Origin: CAVSUZ01 sp963791885
GTDB lineage: Bacteria > Pseudomonadota > Alphaproteobacteria > Acetobacterales > Acetobacteraceae
DNA: 64,000 nucleotides
NCBI GenBank assembly: GCA_963791885.1
Contig: CAWBUL010000006.1
Coordinates: 1,550,001 to 1,614,000 of the forward strand
Direction: 5' to 3'
Made by a program: the position numbers and the translations under genes. The notes below the pieces were generated by a model that searched no databases, was not told where the DNA came from, and saw only the letters and a list, made by a program, of their open reading frames with translations. Shown here in pieces: positions 1-9,345 of the stretch (position 1 is its first letter; every line of letters begins with the position of its first letter).

Positions 1-919
1 GTTCGCGATGAGCGCTCCGTTCACGAGCGCTTGCGCGCAGATGCCGCACGCTCGCGAGCGCGCCTGCGGCAAGAGCCGGCGCCAGCGCCGTGGTAAAGAT
101 AAATCCGGAGGCGAAGCTGCGCACGAAGTCACAAAGTGCTGCGGACCCCGCGATGTAGCCCCCCGCAACGCCGAATGCCTTGCCCAATGTCCCCTGGATC
201 ACGCTAAGCCGATGCGCCTGGCCCAGCGCCTGCGCCACGCCCCCGCCTGTTGGACCATACAGACCAACCGCGTGGACCTCGTCCAGGTAGGTCAGCGCGC
301 CATGGGCTTCCGCTACGTCACAGATCGCCGCGATCGGCGCAATGTCACCGTCCATTGAATAGACCGATTCGAATGCAACGATTTTTGGCTGCGCGGGGTC
401 AAGCGCGGCCAGCTTGCGGTCCAGATCGTGCGGATCGTTATGGACAAAAACGATGCGTTCCGCGCGGCTATGGCGGATGCCTTCGATCATCGAGGCATGA
501 TTGCTCGCATCCGACAGCACGACACATCCGGGTAGGCGGGCGGCCAAGGTCGCAAGCGTGGCCCAGTTGGCCATATAGCCGGAATTGAAGAGAAGCGCCG
601 CCTGGGTGCCGTGCAGGCTGGCGAGTTCGCGCTCCAGCGCGACATGCGTGATGTTGGTACCGCTGATGTTGCGCGTGCCGCCGGCGCCGGCGCCCCAGCT
701 GTCCAGCGCATCATGAATGGCCTGTAAAACCGCCGGATGCTGCCCCATGCCAAGATAGTCGTTGGAGCACCATACGGTGATTGGGCGGATTCCATCCAGA
801 CTGTGGTGGATTGCGCGTGGGAACTGGCCGGCCTGCCGTTCCAGGTCCGCGAACACGCGGTAACGGCCTTCGTTCCGCAGCGTCGCTAGCTGATCGCGGA
901 AGAAGGCATCGTAATCCAT
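1..919 (-). CDS. hemA: 5-aminolevulinate synthase (ALAS), C-terminus beyond window edge
   Basis: Condenses glycine with succinyl-CoA to give 5-aminolevulinate, the first step of haem synthesis in alphaproteobacteria (Shemin pathway); cytoplasmic, PLP-dependent. About 306 N-terminal residues are present and the frame runs off the left edge; full-length ALAS is about 400. Visible motifs are the N-terminal MDYDAFFRDQLATLR, the glycine-rich GAGAGGTRNISGT, the PLP-aspartate segment LDEVHAVGLYG and the Schiff-base lysine segment QGTLGKAFGVAGGYIAGS. The ATG at 917-919 is preceded by AGGAG at 925-929. The related 2-amino-3-ketobutyrate CoA ligase and AONS enzymes are less likely given the ALAS-specific N-terminus. 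It lies just downstream of tRNA-Arg, in the same orientation. Confidence 0.93.
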   Translation of the reverse strand, partial: MDYDAFFRDQLATLRNEGRYRVFADLERQAGQFPRAIHHSLDGIRPITVWCSNDYLGMGQHPAVLQAIHDALDSWGAGAGGTRNISGTNITHVALERELASLHGTQAALLFNSGYMANWATLATLAARLPGCVVLSDASNHASMIEGIRHSRAERIVFVHNDPHDLDRKLAALDPAQPKIVAFESVYSMDGDIAPIAAICDVAEAHGALTYLDEVHAVGLYGPTGGGVAQALGQAHRLSVIQGTLGKAFGVAGGYIAGSAALCDFVRSFASGFIFTTALAPALAAGALASVRHLRASARERSAHRE

Positions 920-936
920 CGAGACTCCTGTCAAAG

Positions 937-1013
937 TGGCGCGCCCTGGTGGACTCGAACCACCGACCCACAGCTTAGAAGGCTGTTGCTCTATCCAGCT
1001 GAGCTAAGGGCGC
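937..1013 (-). tRNA. tRNA-Arg (anticodon TCT)
   Basis: Cloverleaf read on the minus strand. The acceptor stem is GCGCCCT/AGGGCGC, bases 8-9 are TA, and the anticodon stem ACAGC/GCTGT encloses the loop CTTCTAA, giving anticodon TCT. The T arm carries GGTTCGAGTCC. The 3' CCA is encoded (937-939). The gene is 77 nt with CCA. Confidence 0.96.
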
Positions 1014-1046
1014 CAACTGATTTGTTAGAGCGGAACTCACCTACTC

Positions 1047-1352
1047 TTAGTGTGTCCACATCTCCAGCCGGCCATAGCGAAAGTTGTCGGCGTACGCCTT
1101 CGGCTTCACCCGGCGCTCCCGCGGCAGTTCGATATCGTACGGGATGGTGTTGCGTTCGGCATAGGCGATCGCTTCCTCCCGCGTCTCGAAGGTCAGGCGC
1201 ACCTGCTTCTGCGTATCGGTGCTGCCGATCCATCCCATCAGCGGATCCGGCCGGCTTGGGGCCGCCGGTTCGAACTCCAGCACCCAGTGGTCGGAGCCGG
1301 CACGGCCCGACTGCATGGCTGTCTTCGGTGGCTGGAAGATGCGCGCCCGCAT
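1047..1352 (-). CDS. NADH dehydrogenase complex I accessory subunit, NDUFS4 family
   Basis: A 101-residue protein of the 'ETC complex I subunit conserved region' (NDUFS4/18-kDa) family, an accessory subunit on the peripheral arm of respiratory complex I in alphaproteobacteria and mitochondria. Visible family features are the start MRARIFQPPKTAMQSG, the GWIGSTDTQKQVRLTF segment and the conserved ending PKAYADNFRYGR. The ATG at 1350-1352 is chosen because GGGAG lies just upstream. A longer in-frame reading is rejected because it would run through tRNA-Pro. The gene is flanked closely by tRNA-Arg and tRNA-Pro, so all three may be co-transcribed. Confidence 0.9.
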   Translation of the reverse strand: MRARIFQPPKTAMQSGRAGSDHWVLEFEPAAPSRPDPLMGWIGSTDTQKQVRLTFETREEAIAYAERNTIPYDIELPRERRVKPKAYADNFRYGRLEMWTH

Positions 1353-1373
1353 CGCGGGAACTCCCTTTTTCCG

Positions 1374-1451
1374 TGGTCGGGGCGGCCGGATTCGAACCGG
1401 CGGCCTCGTGTACCCAAAACACGCGCGCTGACCAGGCTGCGCCACGCCCCG
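1374..1451 (-). tRNA. tRNA-Pro (anticodon TGG)
   Basis: Minus-strand cloverleaf with acceptor stem CGGGGCG/CGCCCCG. The anticodon stem CGTGT/ACACG encloses TTTGGGT, giving anticodon TGG. The T arm is GGTTCGAATCC, the discriminator is A and CCA is encoded at 1374-1376. Length is 78 nt. Confidence 0.96.
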
Positions 1452-1470
1452 TTCCGCGGGGCCTAGCATA

Positions 1471-1953
1471 TCACCCCACGTCGTGGAACATCGGCGCCAA
1501 CACCCGGTCCCCGACCGTGATGCCGAGCTTGGCGGTGATCCCGCCCTGAAGCTCCAGCGTGGCGATCACCTGCCCCTGGCTGGAGATGTCACGCAGGCTG
1601 TGCGGCACGGTGTTCTCGGCGATGGAGTCGATCACCCCGTCGGACCGAATGAACACCATGTCGAGCGGGACCAGCGTGTTCTTCATCCACATGTGGGAGA
1701 TTTCTGGCGCGGGCCAGACGAACAGCATGCCCCCATCCGGCGCGACAGATTTGCGAAACATCAGACCAACGATCTGCTGCTGATCGTCCGTGGCCATTTC
1801 CACGTTGAAGACATGCCGCTGCCCATTGTTGGAGACGATGGTGAGCGGTTTCTTGGGAAGCTCCGGCTGGGGGCCCTTCGGTTCCTTCTGGAACTGCGCC
1901 CGCGCGGTCAGCGGGACGACAGCGAGGGCTAAAAGAAGGGAGCGCCGAAGCAT
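1471..1953 (-). CDS. Exported DUF192 family protein
   Basis: A 160-residue protein with a signal peptide (MLRRSLLLALAVVPLTARAQ, cleavage probably after ARA) and a DUF192 domain. Family-typical segments are GLMFRKSVAPDGGMLFVW, HMWMKNTLVPLDMVFI and VPHSLRDISS. DUF192 proteins are small beta-barrel periplasmic or secreted proteins without an agreed enzymatic function. The ATG at 1951-1953 lies one base after the stop of the upstream 973-residue gene, with GGAG nearby, so the two are probably co-transcribed. A longer in-frame start would fall inside the upstream gene and lose the signal peptide. Confidence 0.88.
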   Translation of the reverse strand: MLRRSLLLALAVVPLTARAQFQKEPKGPQPELPKKPLTIVSNNGQRHVFNVEMATDDQQQIVGLMFRKSVAPDGGMLFVWPAPEISHMWMKNTLVPLDMVFIRSDGVIDSIAENTVPHSLRDISSQGQVIATLELQGGITAKLGITVGDRVLAPMFHDVG

Positions 1954-1954
1954 G

Positions 1955-4876
1955 TCAGGCTCCCGTCGCTGCAACGGATTGCAACGCTTCGGCGAGGTAG
2001 AGATGCCACTGGGTCTCCGGCACCTTGTCACGCGCGCACATGGTGCGAGCAACGCGCTCCAGGTCAGTCATCGCCGACACCTGCTCGCGTGGCGGCAAAT
2101 CTCCGCGTGGCAGCGGCAGCTCGACCCCGGTGAACTGGCTGAAGGTTCGTCCAACGTAGTCCTCGGGGAAGCGGATCGTGAACCCCGGGCGCTCGTCCGG
2201 CGCTGCCAGGTAGCGCTCGGACACTTCCGAGATGACGATATTCGGGCGCTCGGATCGCAGCAGGTCATAGTGCATCGAGGTGCTTGCAAGCGCAACGATA
2301 CGGGAGAAGTGGTGGTTCAGGAACGGGAGTAGGTGTGTGGAGTTGGATGTCCGAAACAACACGAGGTGAGGACGGTCGTGGCGATCCGTCTCGAACACGT
2401 CCACCTGGCCCGGCTTGAAGGTCCGGTTGGTGAATACTTCGGTCACCTGCACCGGGGGCGGATCTAGAAATTCCACCTGTTCACGATCACGCCGCTCCAG
2501 CCACATTGTCATGTCGCCCAGCACGCGGCCCGGACTCGCCGTAAGCTGGTCCGGTTCAATCGCCGGGCCACAGCTTTGCGGCAGGGAATTGAGCAATTCA
2601 CGATAGGCCAAATAGGCGCCCCAGCAACTCCAGTGTACGTCGGTGCGGTAGCAGATCTCCCGCTCCGCGCGGCCAGCACGGATCGCAGCGTCGGGATAGA
2701 TGATGCAGGATCGGAGCCGCGCATCCGCTGCTCGGATCAGGCGCAGGACGGGCCGGTTCTCGCTCGGGGCAAATCCATCCGGCAGCTTGTCAGGATACAG
2801 CACATGCCGTTCCGGCGCGATCAGGATTCGATAAGCCATCCCGCGCGCTTCGCACCATGCCAGCCGCGATTCCCACAGAGAAAGGATACGCTCCTGGTCG
2901 CCTTCGCTCAGACCGCTGCCTTCGCAGACTTGTTCGAAAACCGCGCCGATCCGGTGGAACAGCCAACCATCCTTGCCAATCGCGGTTCGGTCATTTCCTT
3001 CTTCAGCGGCCGGTGCATTATCCTGCCGAATCTCCTCCAGCAGGGTACGCGCGAACGCATGATCGGGCACCAATTCCAACGCCCGGGTCAGCGCCGTTTC
3101 AGCCTCTGCGTTCTCCCCCATCTGCCGGAGCAGGTTGCCGAGATGCGCGAAGTAATTCGCCTGCCTGCTATCGACTTTCACAGCCGTCCGAATGGCAGCC
3201 AGCGCCTCCGCATTGCGACCGGCGCGTGTCAGGCTATGGCTCAGAGCCGAGAGCCGGGGTGCATGATCAGGTTCCAGCCGGTCGGCTTCCTGGAACGCGT
3301 GGATCGCTTCATCGAGGCGTTCCATTTTGGCTAGCAGATGGCCCAGAAAGTCGTATGGCGCCGCGGTCCCCGGCGCGTTGGCGCATGCCTTGCGCGTTGC
3401 AGCCTCCGCCTCTTCCAAGAGACCGAGGTCTTTCAATCGAATAGCGTGCACCAAGGCGAAATGGAGATTGTCCGGCTCCAGCGCCGCGGCTTGAGCAGCG
3501 TGGGACAGGCCTTCTTCCGTCCTGGATTGGTGGATCAGAATGGTCGCTAAGTGGTCGTGGAATCCGGCACGATGGGGTTCCAGGTTGATGGCCTTGCGGA
3601 CGCTTTCCTCAGCGGCGTCGAGCCGTCCGACTTCACCCATCACGTGTCCGAGCAGATTGTGCAGATGCGAGTTCCGAGGGTCGAGGGTGAGTGCCTCTCG
3701 CGCGGCATGCTCTGCCGTGGCCCAATCCTTGTTGCCTCGCGCAGCATGGGCCAGGGCCGCGTAGTAGTGCGGATTGCCGGGATCCTGGAACACAGCCACC
3801 TGCGCTTCCTCCTGCGCCTCGCGCCATTGCTCCATCGCGTGAAGGCAAACCGAAAGTCCGTAATGAAACTGGGGGTCGTCGGGAACAAGGCTGACGGCAC
3901 GGCGGTGCGCCGGCAGAGCTTCGCTTAGCCGACCGAGACGCCGGAGCGCGTCGCCCTTTGCGAAGTTGCCGTCCGGTGAGTCCGGAAACGCTCTTAATCC
4001 CCGATGGAGCTTTTCCAACGCCTGTTCCGGGTCTTTAGGGGTTTCAGCAATGCCTTCACGTAGATCGGGGATCCAATCCCCGCGCATGTAGAGCAGCACC
4101 CACTGGCGGAAGGTGAAGAGGCCCTCCTGGCTGTAGCGATACGTGGTGGACTCATCGACAAAGGACAAACCGAAATGAGCCGACACTTTCGGGTGGATCG
4201 GCAGCCGCCCCCACGGAAACGGAGAGCGCCACACCCGCTCCCGTAATGCTGGAATGGCGTCAGCCGCGCCAAGCTTCACGAACAACTGCTCGGCAAGGGC
4301 CATCGTGATCCGCAAGCCGGGATGATGCGGAGTGAAGAACAGCGGCTCGGTGCGAAAATGCTCGGTAATCACCGGGGCGATCGAAAAGTCGCACAGTTCG
4401 TCGCGTCTCTGCTGTTCACCCATGTAGAGTTCAAACCGCCGCTCGAGATTGTGGGTGACATCCGCGGCAAGGTAAGCCTCCAGCCCGAACTCGGGCGAAC
4501 GTCCCTGGCGGATCAGCCCATTCAGGAACCGATCCGAGAGCTCCCCTGGGAAAGGACCCCCTGACAAATACCATGTGGGCACATTCCCAGGCCGTGCCTC
4601 TCCAGCATTCGGCCAAAGGAACGCGCAAGTAACCAGAGGAAAGAGCACACGCCTGCTCGAACGGTTCACCTCATCGGCACGTGCCCGCGGCTCCATGAAA
4701 AGCTGCTGCTCCACAATCACGCTGGCGCTTTTCAGATCCGAACGGCCAGCGTCGGTCAGGTCCTGATAGGATTCGACATAACGAACCGTTTCGCCACGCG
4801 CGGGAGCGACAAAGGTTTCATAAAACTGGCTGAGAGCGCGAGCCTGACAGTTGCCCGTAAAAACGACCAGGCTCAT
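1955..4876 (-). CDS. Three-domain protein: WcbI-like, TPR repeats, AlgX/AlgJ-like SGNH domain
   Basis: A 973-residue protein with three recognisable parts. Residues 1-260 resemble the WcbI polysaccharide biosynthesis fold (opening GNC at 8-10, later GLEAYLAADVTHNLERRF). Residues about 280-615 are eight or nine TPR units, with repeating 34-residue spacing and LxPD/LEPD turns. Residues about 632-960 resemble the AlgX/AlgJ/DHHW SGNH-hydrolase family that acetylates exopolysaccharides: GKDGWLF at 634-640 and the TDVHW motif with D746 and H748. The Ser-bearing segment near 842 reads FRTSNSTHLLPF, so a usual Asp before the Ser is replaced. No signal peptide is seen, which is odd for an AlgJ-like domain. 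A role in modifying a surface polysaccharide is an inference. Confidence 0.72.
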   Translation of the reverse strand: MSLVVFTGNCQARALSQFYETFVAPARGETVRYVESYQDLTDAGRSDLKSASVIVEQQLFMEPRARADEVNRSSRRVLFPLVTCAFLWPNAGEARPGNVPTWYLSGGPFPGELSDRFLNGLIRQGRSPEFGLEAYLAADVTHNLERRFELYMGEQQRRDELCDFSIAPVITEHFRTEPLFFTPHHPGLRITMALAEQLFVKLGAADAIPALRERVWRSPFPWGRLPIHPKVSAHFGLSFVDESTTYRYSQEGLFTFRQWVLLYMRGDWIPDLREGIAETPKDPEQALEKLHRGLRAFPDSPDGNFAKGDALRRLGRLSEALPAHRRAVSLVPDDPQFHYGLSVCLHAMEQWREAQEEAQVAVFQDPGNPHYYAALAHAARGNKDWATAEHAAREALTLDPRNSHLHNLLGHVMGEVGRLDAAEESVRKAINLEPHRAGFHDHLATILIHQSRTEEGLSHAAQAAALEPDNLHFALVHAIRLKDLGLLEEAEAATRKACANAPGTAAPYDFLGHLLAKMERLDEAIHAFQEADRLEPDHAPRLSALSHSLTRAGRNAEALAAIRTAVKVDSRQANYFAHLGNLLRQMGENAEAETALTRALELVPDHAFARTLLEEIRQDNAPAAEEGNDRTAIGKDGWLFHRIGAVFEQVCEGSGLSEGDQERILSLWESRLAWCEARGMAYRILIAPERHVLYPDKLPDGFAPSENRPVLRLIRAADARLRSCIIYPDAAIRAGRAEREICYRTDVHWSCWGAYLAYRELLNSLPQSCGPAIEPDQLTASPGRVLGDMTMWLERRDREQVEFLDPPPVQVTEVFTNRTFKPGQVDVFETDRHDRPHLVLFRTSNSTHLLPFLNHHFSRIVALASTSMHYDLLRSERPNIVISEVSERYLAAPDERPGFTIRFPEDYVGRTFSQFTGVELPLPRGDLPPREQVSAMTDLERVARTMCARDKVPETQWHLYLAEALQSVAATGA

Positions 4877-4985
4877 GCACGAACCTCTGGTGAGTACGGC
4901 AAGATATTTCGAACGACGATCAAGTTAACCCCGTTTCTGGTAATCCACGGCAGCCTGGGGGTTTACCGTCCTTCGCGCCCCGCCG

Positions 4986-6666
4986 CTATCGGGAAAGTGG
5001 CCGGTACTTGATCCGGTGCGGCTCGGTCGCCTCCGCACCCAACCTGCGGCGCTTGTCCTCCTCATAGGCCTGGAAGTTGCCCTCGAACCATTCGACGTGG
5101 CTGTCGCCCTCGAAGGCAAGGATATGGGTGGCCAAGCGGTCCAGAAACCACCGGTCGTGGCTGATGATCACGGCGCAACCGGCGAATTCCATCAGAGCCT
5201 CTTCCAACGCCCGGAGCGTATCCACGTCCAGGTCGTTGGTGGGTTCGTCCAGCAGGATGACGTTGTGCTCGGTCTTTAGCATCTTGGCGAGGTGAACACG
5301 ATTGCGCTCCCCTCCTGAGAGGATGCCCACCTTCTTCTGCTGGTCCGGCCCTTTGAAATTGAAGGCGCCGACATAGGCTCGGGACTGAACGGCTCGCTTA
5401 CCGAGGTAAATGACTTCCTCGCCGCCGCTGATCTCCTGCCAAACGGTTTTGTCCGGATTGAGGCTGTCGCGCGACTGATCCACATAGCCGAGCTTCACCG
5501 TCTCGCCGACGCGCAGGCTGCCGCTGTCGGGTGTTTCCTGGCCGATGACCATACGGAACAAAGTAGTTTTGCCGGCGCCGTTTGGTCCGATGATGCCGAC
5601 GATACCGCCAGGTGGAAGCTTGAAATTCAAATCGTCGATCAGCAGCTCATTGCCGAAGCCTTTCCGCAAGCGCTCGGCCTCGATCACCACGTTGCCCAGC
5701 CGCGGGCCGGGCGGGATGACGATCTCCGCCACGCCTGTTGCCCGATCCTGAGACGCGGCCAGCATCTCCTCGTATCGCTGGATGCGTGCCCGGCTCTTGG
5801 TCTGGCGGGCGCGTGGCGACGCCGCGATCCATTCCTGTTCTTCCGCTAAGGCTCGCTGGCGGGAACTTTCCTCTTTCTCCTCCTGCGCCAGACGCTTGCG
5901 CTTCTGATCCAGCCAGGCGGAGTAGTTGCCTTCGTATGGGTAGCCGCGGCCACGCTCGATCTCCAGGATCCAGCCGGTGACATTGTCCAGGAAGTAACGG
6001 TCATGGGTGACCAGCATGACCGTGCCGGCATAATCGTGGAGTGTTCGCTCCAGCCAAGCGACGCTTTCTGCGTCCAGGTGGTTGGTGGGTTCGTCGAGCA
6101 GCAGCAGGTCGGGCTTTTCCAGCAGCAGCTTGCAGAGGGCGACGCGCCGGCGCTCCCCGCCCGAAAGTGTCGTGACGCGGGCTTCGAGCTGGAGGGCAGC
6201 GCAACGCGTCCAGGGCGATGTCGATCTGGCGATCCAGGTCCCAGCCATTGCCGGCGTCGATCTGCGCCTGCAGATCGGCCTGTTCAGCGAGGAGATCGTT
6301 CATCTCCTCATCGCTCATCGGCTCGGCGAATTTGTTGGAGATTTCGTTGAACCGGTCGAGCGCGGCTTTGACCCCGGCGAAAGCGCTCTCGACATTCTCC
6401 CCCACGGTCTTGTCCGGGTCGAGCTGCGGTTCCTGCGACAGGTAGCCGACCCGCACGCCCTCGGCAGCCCAGGCCTCACCACCGTAGTCCGTTTCAATCC
6501 CAGCCATGATCTTCAGCAGGGTGGATTTGCCCGCGCCGTTGACGCCGAGGACGCCGATTTTGACGCCGGGCAGAAAGGAGAGGGTAATTCCTTTGAAGAC
6601 CTCCCGCCCGCCGGGGAAGGATTTCGTCAGGTTCTTCATGACATAGACGTACTGGTAGCTTGGCAC
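4986..6666 (-). pseudogene. ettA: Energy-dependent translational throttle ATPase EttA (ABC-F), one-base frameshift
   Basis: EttA binds the ribosomal E site and gates entry into elongation according to ATP/ADP ratio. Both ABC domains are present: Walker A GVNGAGKST and GPNGAGKTT, signatures LSGGERRRVALC and LSGGERNRVHLA, Walker B DEPTNHLD and DEPTNDLD. The N-terminal VPSYQYVYVMKNLTK is diagnostic and begins with GTG at 6664-6666, with AGGAG upstream. The frame breaks near 6184-6191: the sequence reads CCAGCTCGAAGCC where the family needs one base fewer (CPPAEARVTTLSGG). The length of 1681 nt leaves remainder 1, as one insertion predicts; corrected it gives 559 residues, the usual size. Sequencing error is more likely than loss. 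Confidence 0.9.
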
Positions 6667-6920
6667 GCGGAGGCTCCTGGCGTTCGGGGGAGGTTCGTAT
6701 GTGGCGCTTCCACGGGATGCAACCAAGGTTAAGCGACATCCTCCTGAAAATGGCTGGCCTGACGCCAGCCGGGCAGAAAGGCGCCCTGCCACTCGCGTGG
6801 GAGTTGTGAACATGCCCAGCACGGGTGGGCGCGTGGCAGCGACGGCCTGGCATGCCGGTGTGCGGCCGCGATGGCGTTCTGGAGCGCATGCTCCCGGCGC
6901 AGACGGGGCGATGAGGAAGA

Positions 6921-6996
6921 TGGCTCCCGGAGCAGGACTCGAACCTGCGACCCAGCGGTTAACAGCCGCTTGCTCTACCAACTGAGCTATCCGGGA
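6921..6996 (-). tRNA. tRNA-Asn (anticodon GTT)
   Basis: Minus-strand cloverleaf with acceptor stem TCCCGGA/TCCGGGA. The anticodon stem AGCGG/CCGCT encloses CTGTTAA, giving anticodon GTT. The T arm is GGTTCGAGTCC, the discriminator is G and CCA is encoded at 6921-6923. Length is 76 nt. The 254 bp between this gene and ettA hold nothing I can recognise. Confidence 0.96.
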
Positions 6997-7122
6997 TCGC
7001 GGCCGCGGATATAGCCAAGGCGGGCCGCCGGTGCAAACCGTCCCAACCATTGTGACCCGCCCGCTGACCCCTGTATGGTCCGGTTCGCACGCGCACAAAA
7101 GCGCAGAACGGGGAGATGGATC

Positions 7123-8401
7123 GTGGATCAGAATGACGACACCCGGCGTGGTCCGGGGCTGCGCCCGAGCTTGCTTTTGACTCGCCGGGCGGCGCTCGCC
7201 TCTGCGGCCGCCGCGGCGCCCTTCATGGTCCCCCGGCGCAGCCGCGCTGCGGGAGAGCCGATCGTGATCGGCTGGGTCGGGCCGCTTTCGCCACCCGGCG
7301 GCTACGCCGAGGGCATCCTGATGAAGGACGCGGCCGAAATGGGCGCCGCGGAGATCAATGCGAATGGCGGGGTGCTCGGCCGGCCGCTCCAGATCGTCTA
7401 CGCCGACACGCGGGGCATGCCCGCGGAGGGCCGGACGGGAGCCGAACGGTTGGTGCAAGAGAACAAGGTTGTCGCCGTATTCGGGGAGTTTCACAGCCCG
7501 GTGGCTTTGGCGGAGATGGAGGTATTCCACAAATACAATATCCCCTTCATGGCCTGCGATGTCTGGTCCGATCAGATCACCGCGAAGGGTTATCCGCAGG
7601 TCTTCCGCAATGCGCCGACCGTGTCGCTGATCGACACGAATATCGGCCAGTGGATGGTCGCGGTCGGTTTCAAGAAGGTCGCGCTGCTGGCCGAAAAGAA
7701 CGACGTAGGGCTGGCCTCACGCACGGCGGTCCAGGTCCAGCTCGATAAGGCGAAGATCCCACACGATGCGGTGGATGCAGAGCCGAACCTGACAGACTTC
7801 ACCGCGCAGATCCTGCGCTACAAGAACGTCACCCCGCCCTATGACATGTTCTACAGTGCGTTTTCCGAGGCCGGTGCCTACGACCTGATCCGCCAGTCCA
7901 AGGATCTCAATTTCGCGCCGACGAAAGGGTGCGGGATCTATAACTCGGGTGGCGAGGCAACAGACCCGACGTTCTGGCAGAACGTCAAGGACGCGGGTAT
8001 CGGCTTGGTGACGGAAAATGTCGGACTGCCGCAAAGCGGCTGGAACGACAAGACCAAGGCGTTCGTGAAGAAATTCACCGACCAATACAAGGCCGAGCCT
8101 CCGGGTGCGGTGATGGAAAGCTATGACGGGCTTTATCTGCTGGTGGATGCGATCCAGCGCGCTGGCAGCACAGACCCCGACGCGATCATCAAGGCGCTCG
8201 AGAATACGAAGTATGTCGGCGTCCGGGGCCAGTACCTCTTTCTCCACGAGCAAGGACCCGGCGTGGCACTATCACCAGTTCATGGAGGCGCCGCTGACGC
8301 TGATCCAGTACGACAGGCTGAATCAGACGGTGAACGACGCGCCGATCGTGTGGCCGAAACAATTCATGACGAGCAAGGAAATCTACACGACGCCGGCCTG
8401 A
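7123..8401 (+). pseudogene. Liv-type ABC transporter substrate-binding protein, one-base frameshift near C-terminus
   Basis: Periplasmic binding protein (type I fold, Peripla_BP_6) for branched-chain amino acids or amides; first gene of a livKHMGF-order operon. The start is taken as GTG at 7123 because GGGAG sits at 7111-7115. The N-terminus carries a Tat-like RR motif followed by a hydrophobic stretch (RRAALASAAAAAPFMVP). The family ligand-domain start EPIVIGWVGPLSPPGGYAEG follows. The frame shifts at TTT 8239-8241: with one T fewer the protein continues FSTSKDPAWHYHQF and ends KEIYTTPA at 8401. Corrected length is 425 residues, and 1279 nt leaves remainder 1 as expected. Without correction the tail is nonsense running to 8424, close to livH. 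Confidence 0.85.
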
Positions 8402-8428
8402 TCACGTCGTCGTCGGCCGCGTAGAGTC

Positions 8429-9331
8429 ATGCTCGATTATATTTTTGTTCAGGCCCTGAATGGGCTGGTGATCGGCGTGATCTACGCGGTCATTGCGGCC
8501 GGTCTAACGGTGATTTTCTCGATCCTGAAAATCGTCAATTTCGCCCACGGCGAAGTTTACATGATCGGCGGCTATTTCGCGTATTTCGCCATTGCCTGGC
8601 TGGGCATTCCGCCAATGCTGGGAATCCTCGTCGCCATGGCGCTCGCGTTCGCCGTGTCTGCCCTGATCGAGCGGACGCTCCTGACGCCGTTATACGATCC
8701 TCGAACCGAGCGGAAGGGCGATTACGGGATCCTGGCGACGTTCGGCATCTCCATCTTCCTGCGCAACATCGCAATCATCGCATTCGGGCCGTTTCCGCTG
8801 CGGCCGCCTTCGTTCTTCCGCGGTTCGTTCGTCTGGGGTTCGGTGGTGATCAGTTGGGACCGGATTTTCGCCGCCGGAGCGGGAACGGCGATGCTTGTCG
8901 CGCTGATCAGCTTCCTCAGGCGGAGCGCCTGGGGACAGGCGCTGAACGCGGTGAGCCAGTCGCGCGAGTCAGCGGCGATCGTCGGAATCAACGACCGGCT
9001 GGTCTATACGCTGGCCTTCGGGCTCGGCGGTGCGCTGGCGGGCGGCGCCGGCGCGTTGGTGGGTCCGATTTACGCCCTGGTGCCCTCGATGGGGTTGGTG
9101 CCCGACACGCAAGCCTTCGTCATCGTGGTTCTCGGCGGCATGGGATCGGTCGGCGGCAGCATCATCGCCGGCTTGCTGATCGGCGTCGCGGAGGGGCTGT
9201 TCGTCGCGCTGTTTCCCGACCCGACGCGCAGCCTTGCGTACGCCCAGGCATTCTCCCTGCTGGTGATGATGACCGTGTTGCTGGTACGTCCCCAGGGCTT
9301 CTTCGGGCGCGTCCACGTGGCGATGGAATAG
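8429..9331 (+). CDS. livH: Branched-chain amino acid/amide ABC transporter permease, LivH type
   Basis: A 300-residue inner-membrane permease with about eight hydrophobic segments. LivH landmarks are the N-terminal FVQALNGLVIGVIYAVIAAG, the loop KIVNFAHGEVYMIGGY and the C-terminal VVLGGMGSVGGSIIAGLLIG with ending LLVRPQGFFG. It pairs with the LivM-type permease 14 bp downstream to form the translocation pore. The substrate cannot be told from sequence. The start ATG at 8429 has weak ribosome-binding sequence upstream. Confidence 0.93.
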   Translation: MLDYIFVQALNGLVIGVIYAVIAAGLTVIFSILKIVNFAHGEVYMIGGYFAYFAIAWLGIPPMLGILVAMALAFAVSALIERTLLTPLYDPRTERKGDYGILATFGISIFLRNIAIIAFGPFPLRPPSFFRGSFVWGSVVISWDRIFAAGAGTAMLVALISFLRRSAWGQALNAVSQSRESAAIVGINDRLVYTLAFGLGGALAGGAGALVGPIYALVPSMGLVPDTQAFVIVVLGGMGSVGGSIIAGLLIGVAEGLFVALFPDPTRSLAYAQAFSLLVMMTVLLVRPQGFFGRVHVAME

Positions 9332-9345
9332 GGCGACGGAATAGC

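Noticed and set aside
6001..7530. A 509-residue minus-strand frame covering the start of ettA and upstream sequence
   Set aside because: Its N-terminal 290 residues run through tRNA-Asn and the livK leader and are unlike any protein; only the part from the GTG at 6666 is real ettA.
8854..9345. N-terminal extension of the livM frame
   Set aside because: It would overlap most of livH and has Arg/Gly-rich nonsense composition; LivM proteins begin near 9346.
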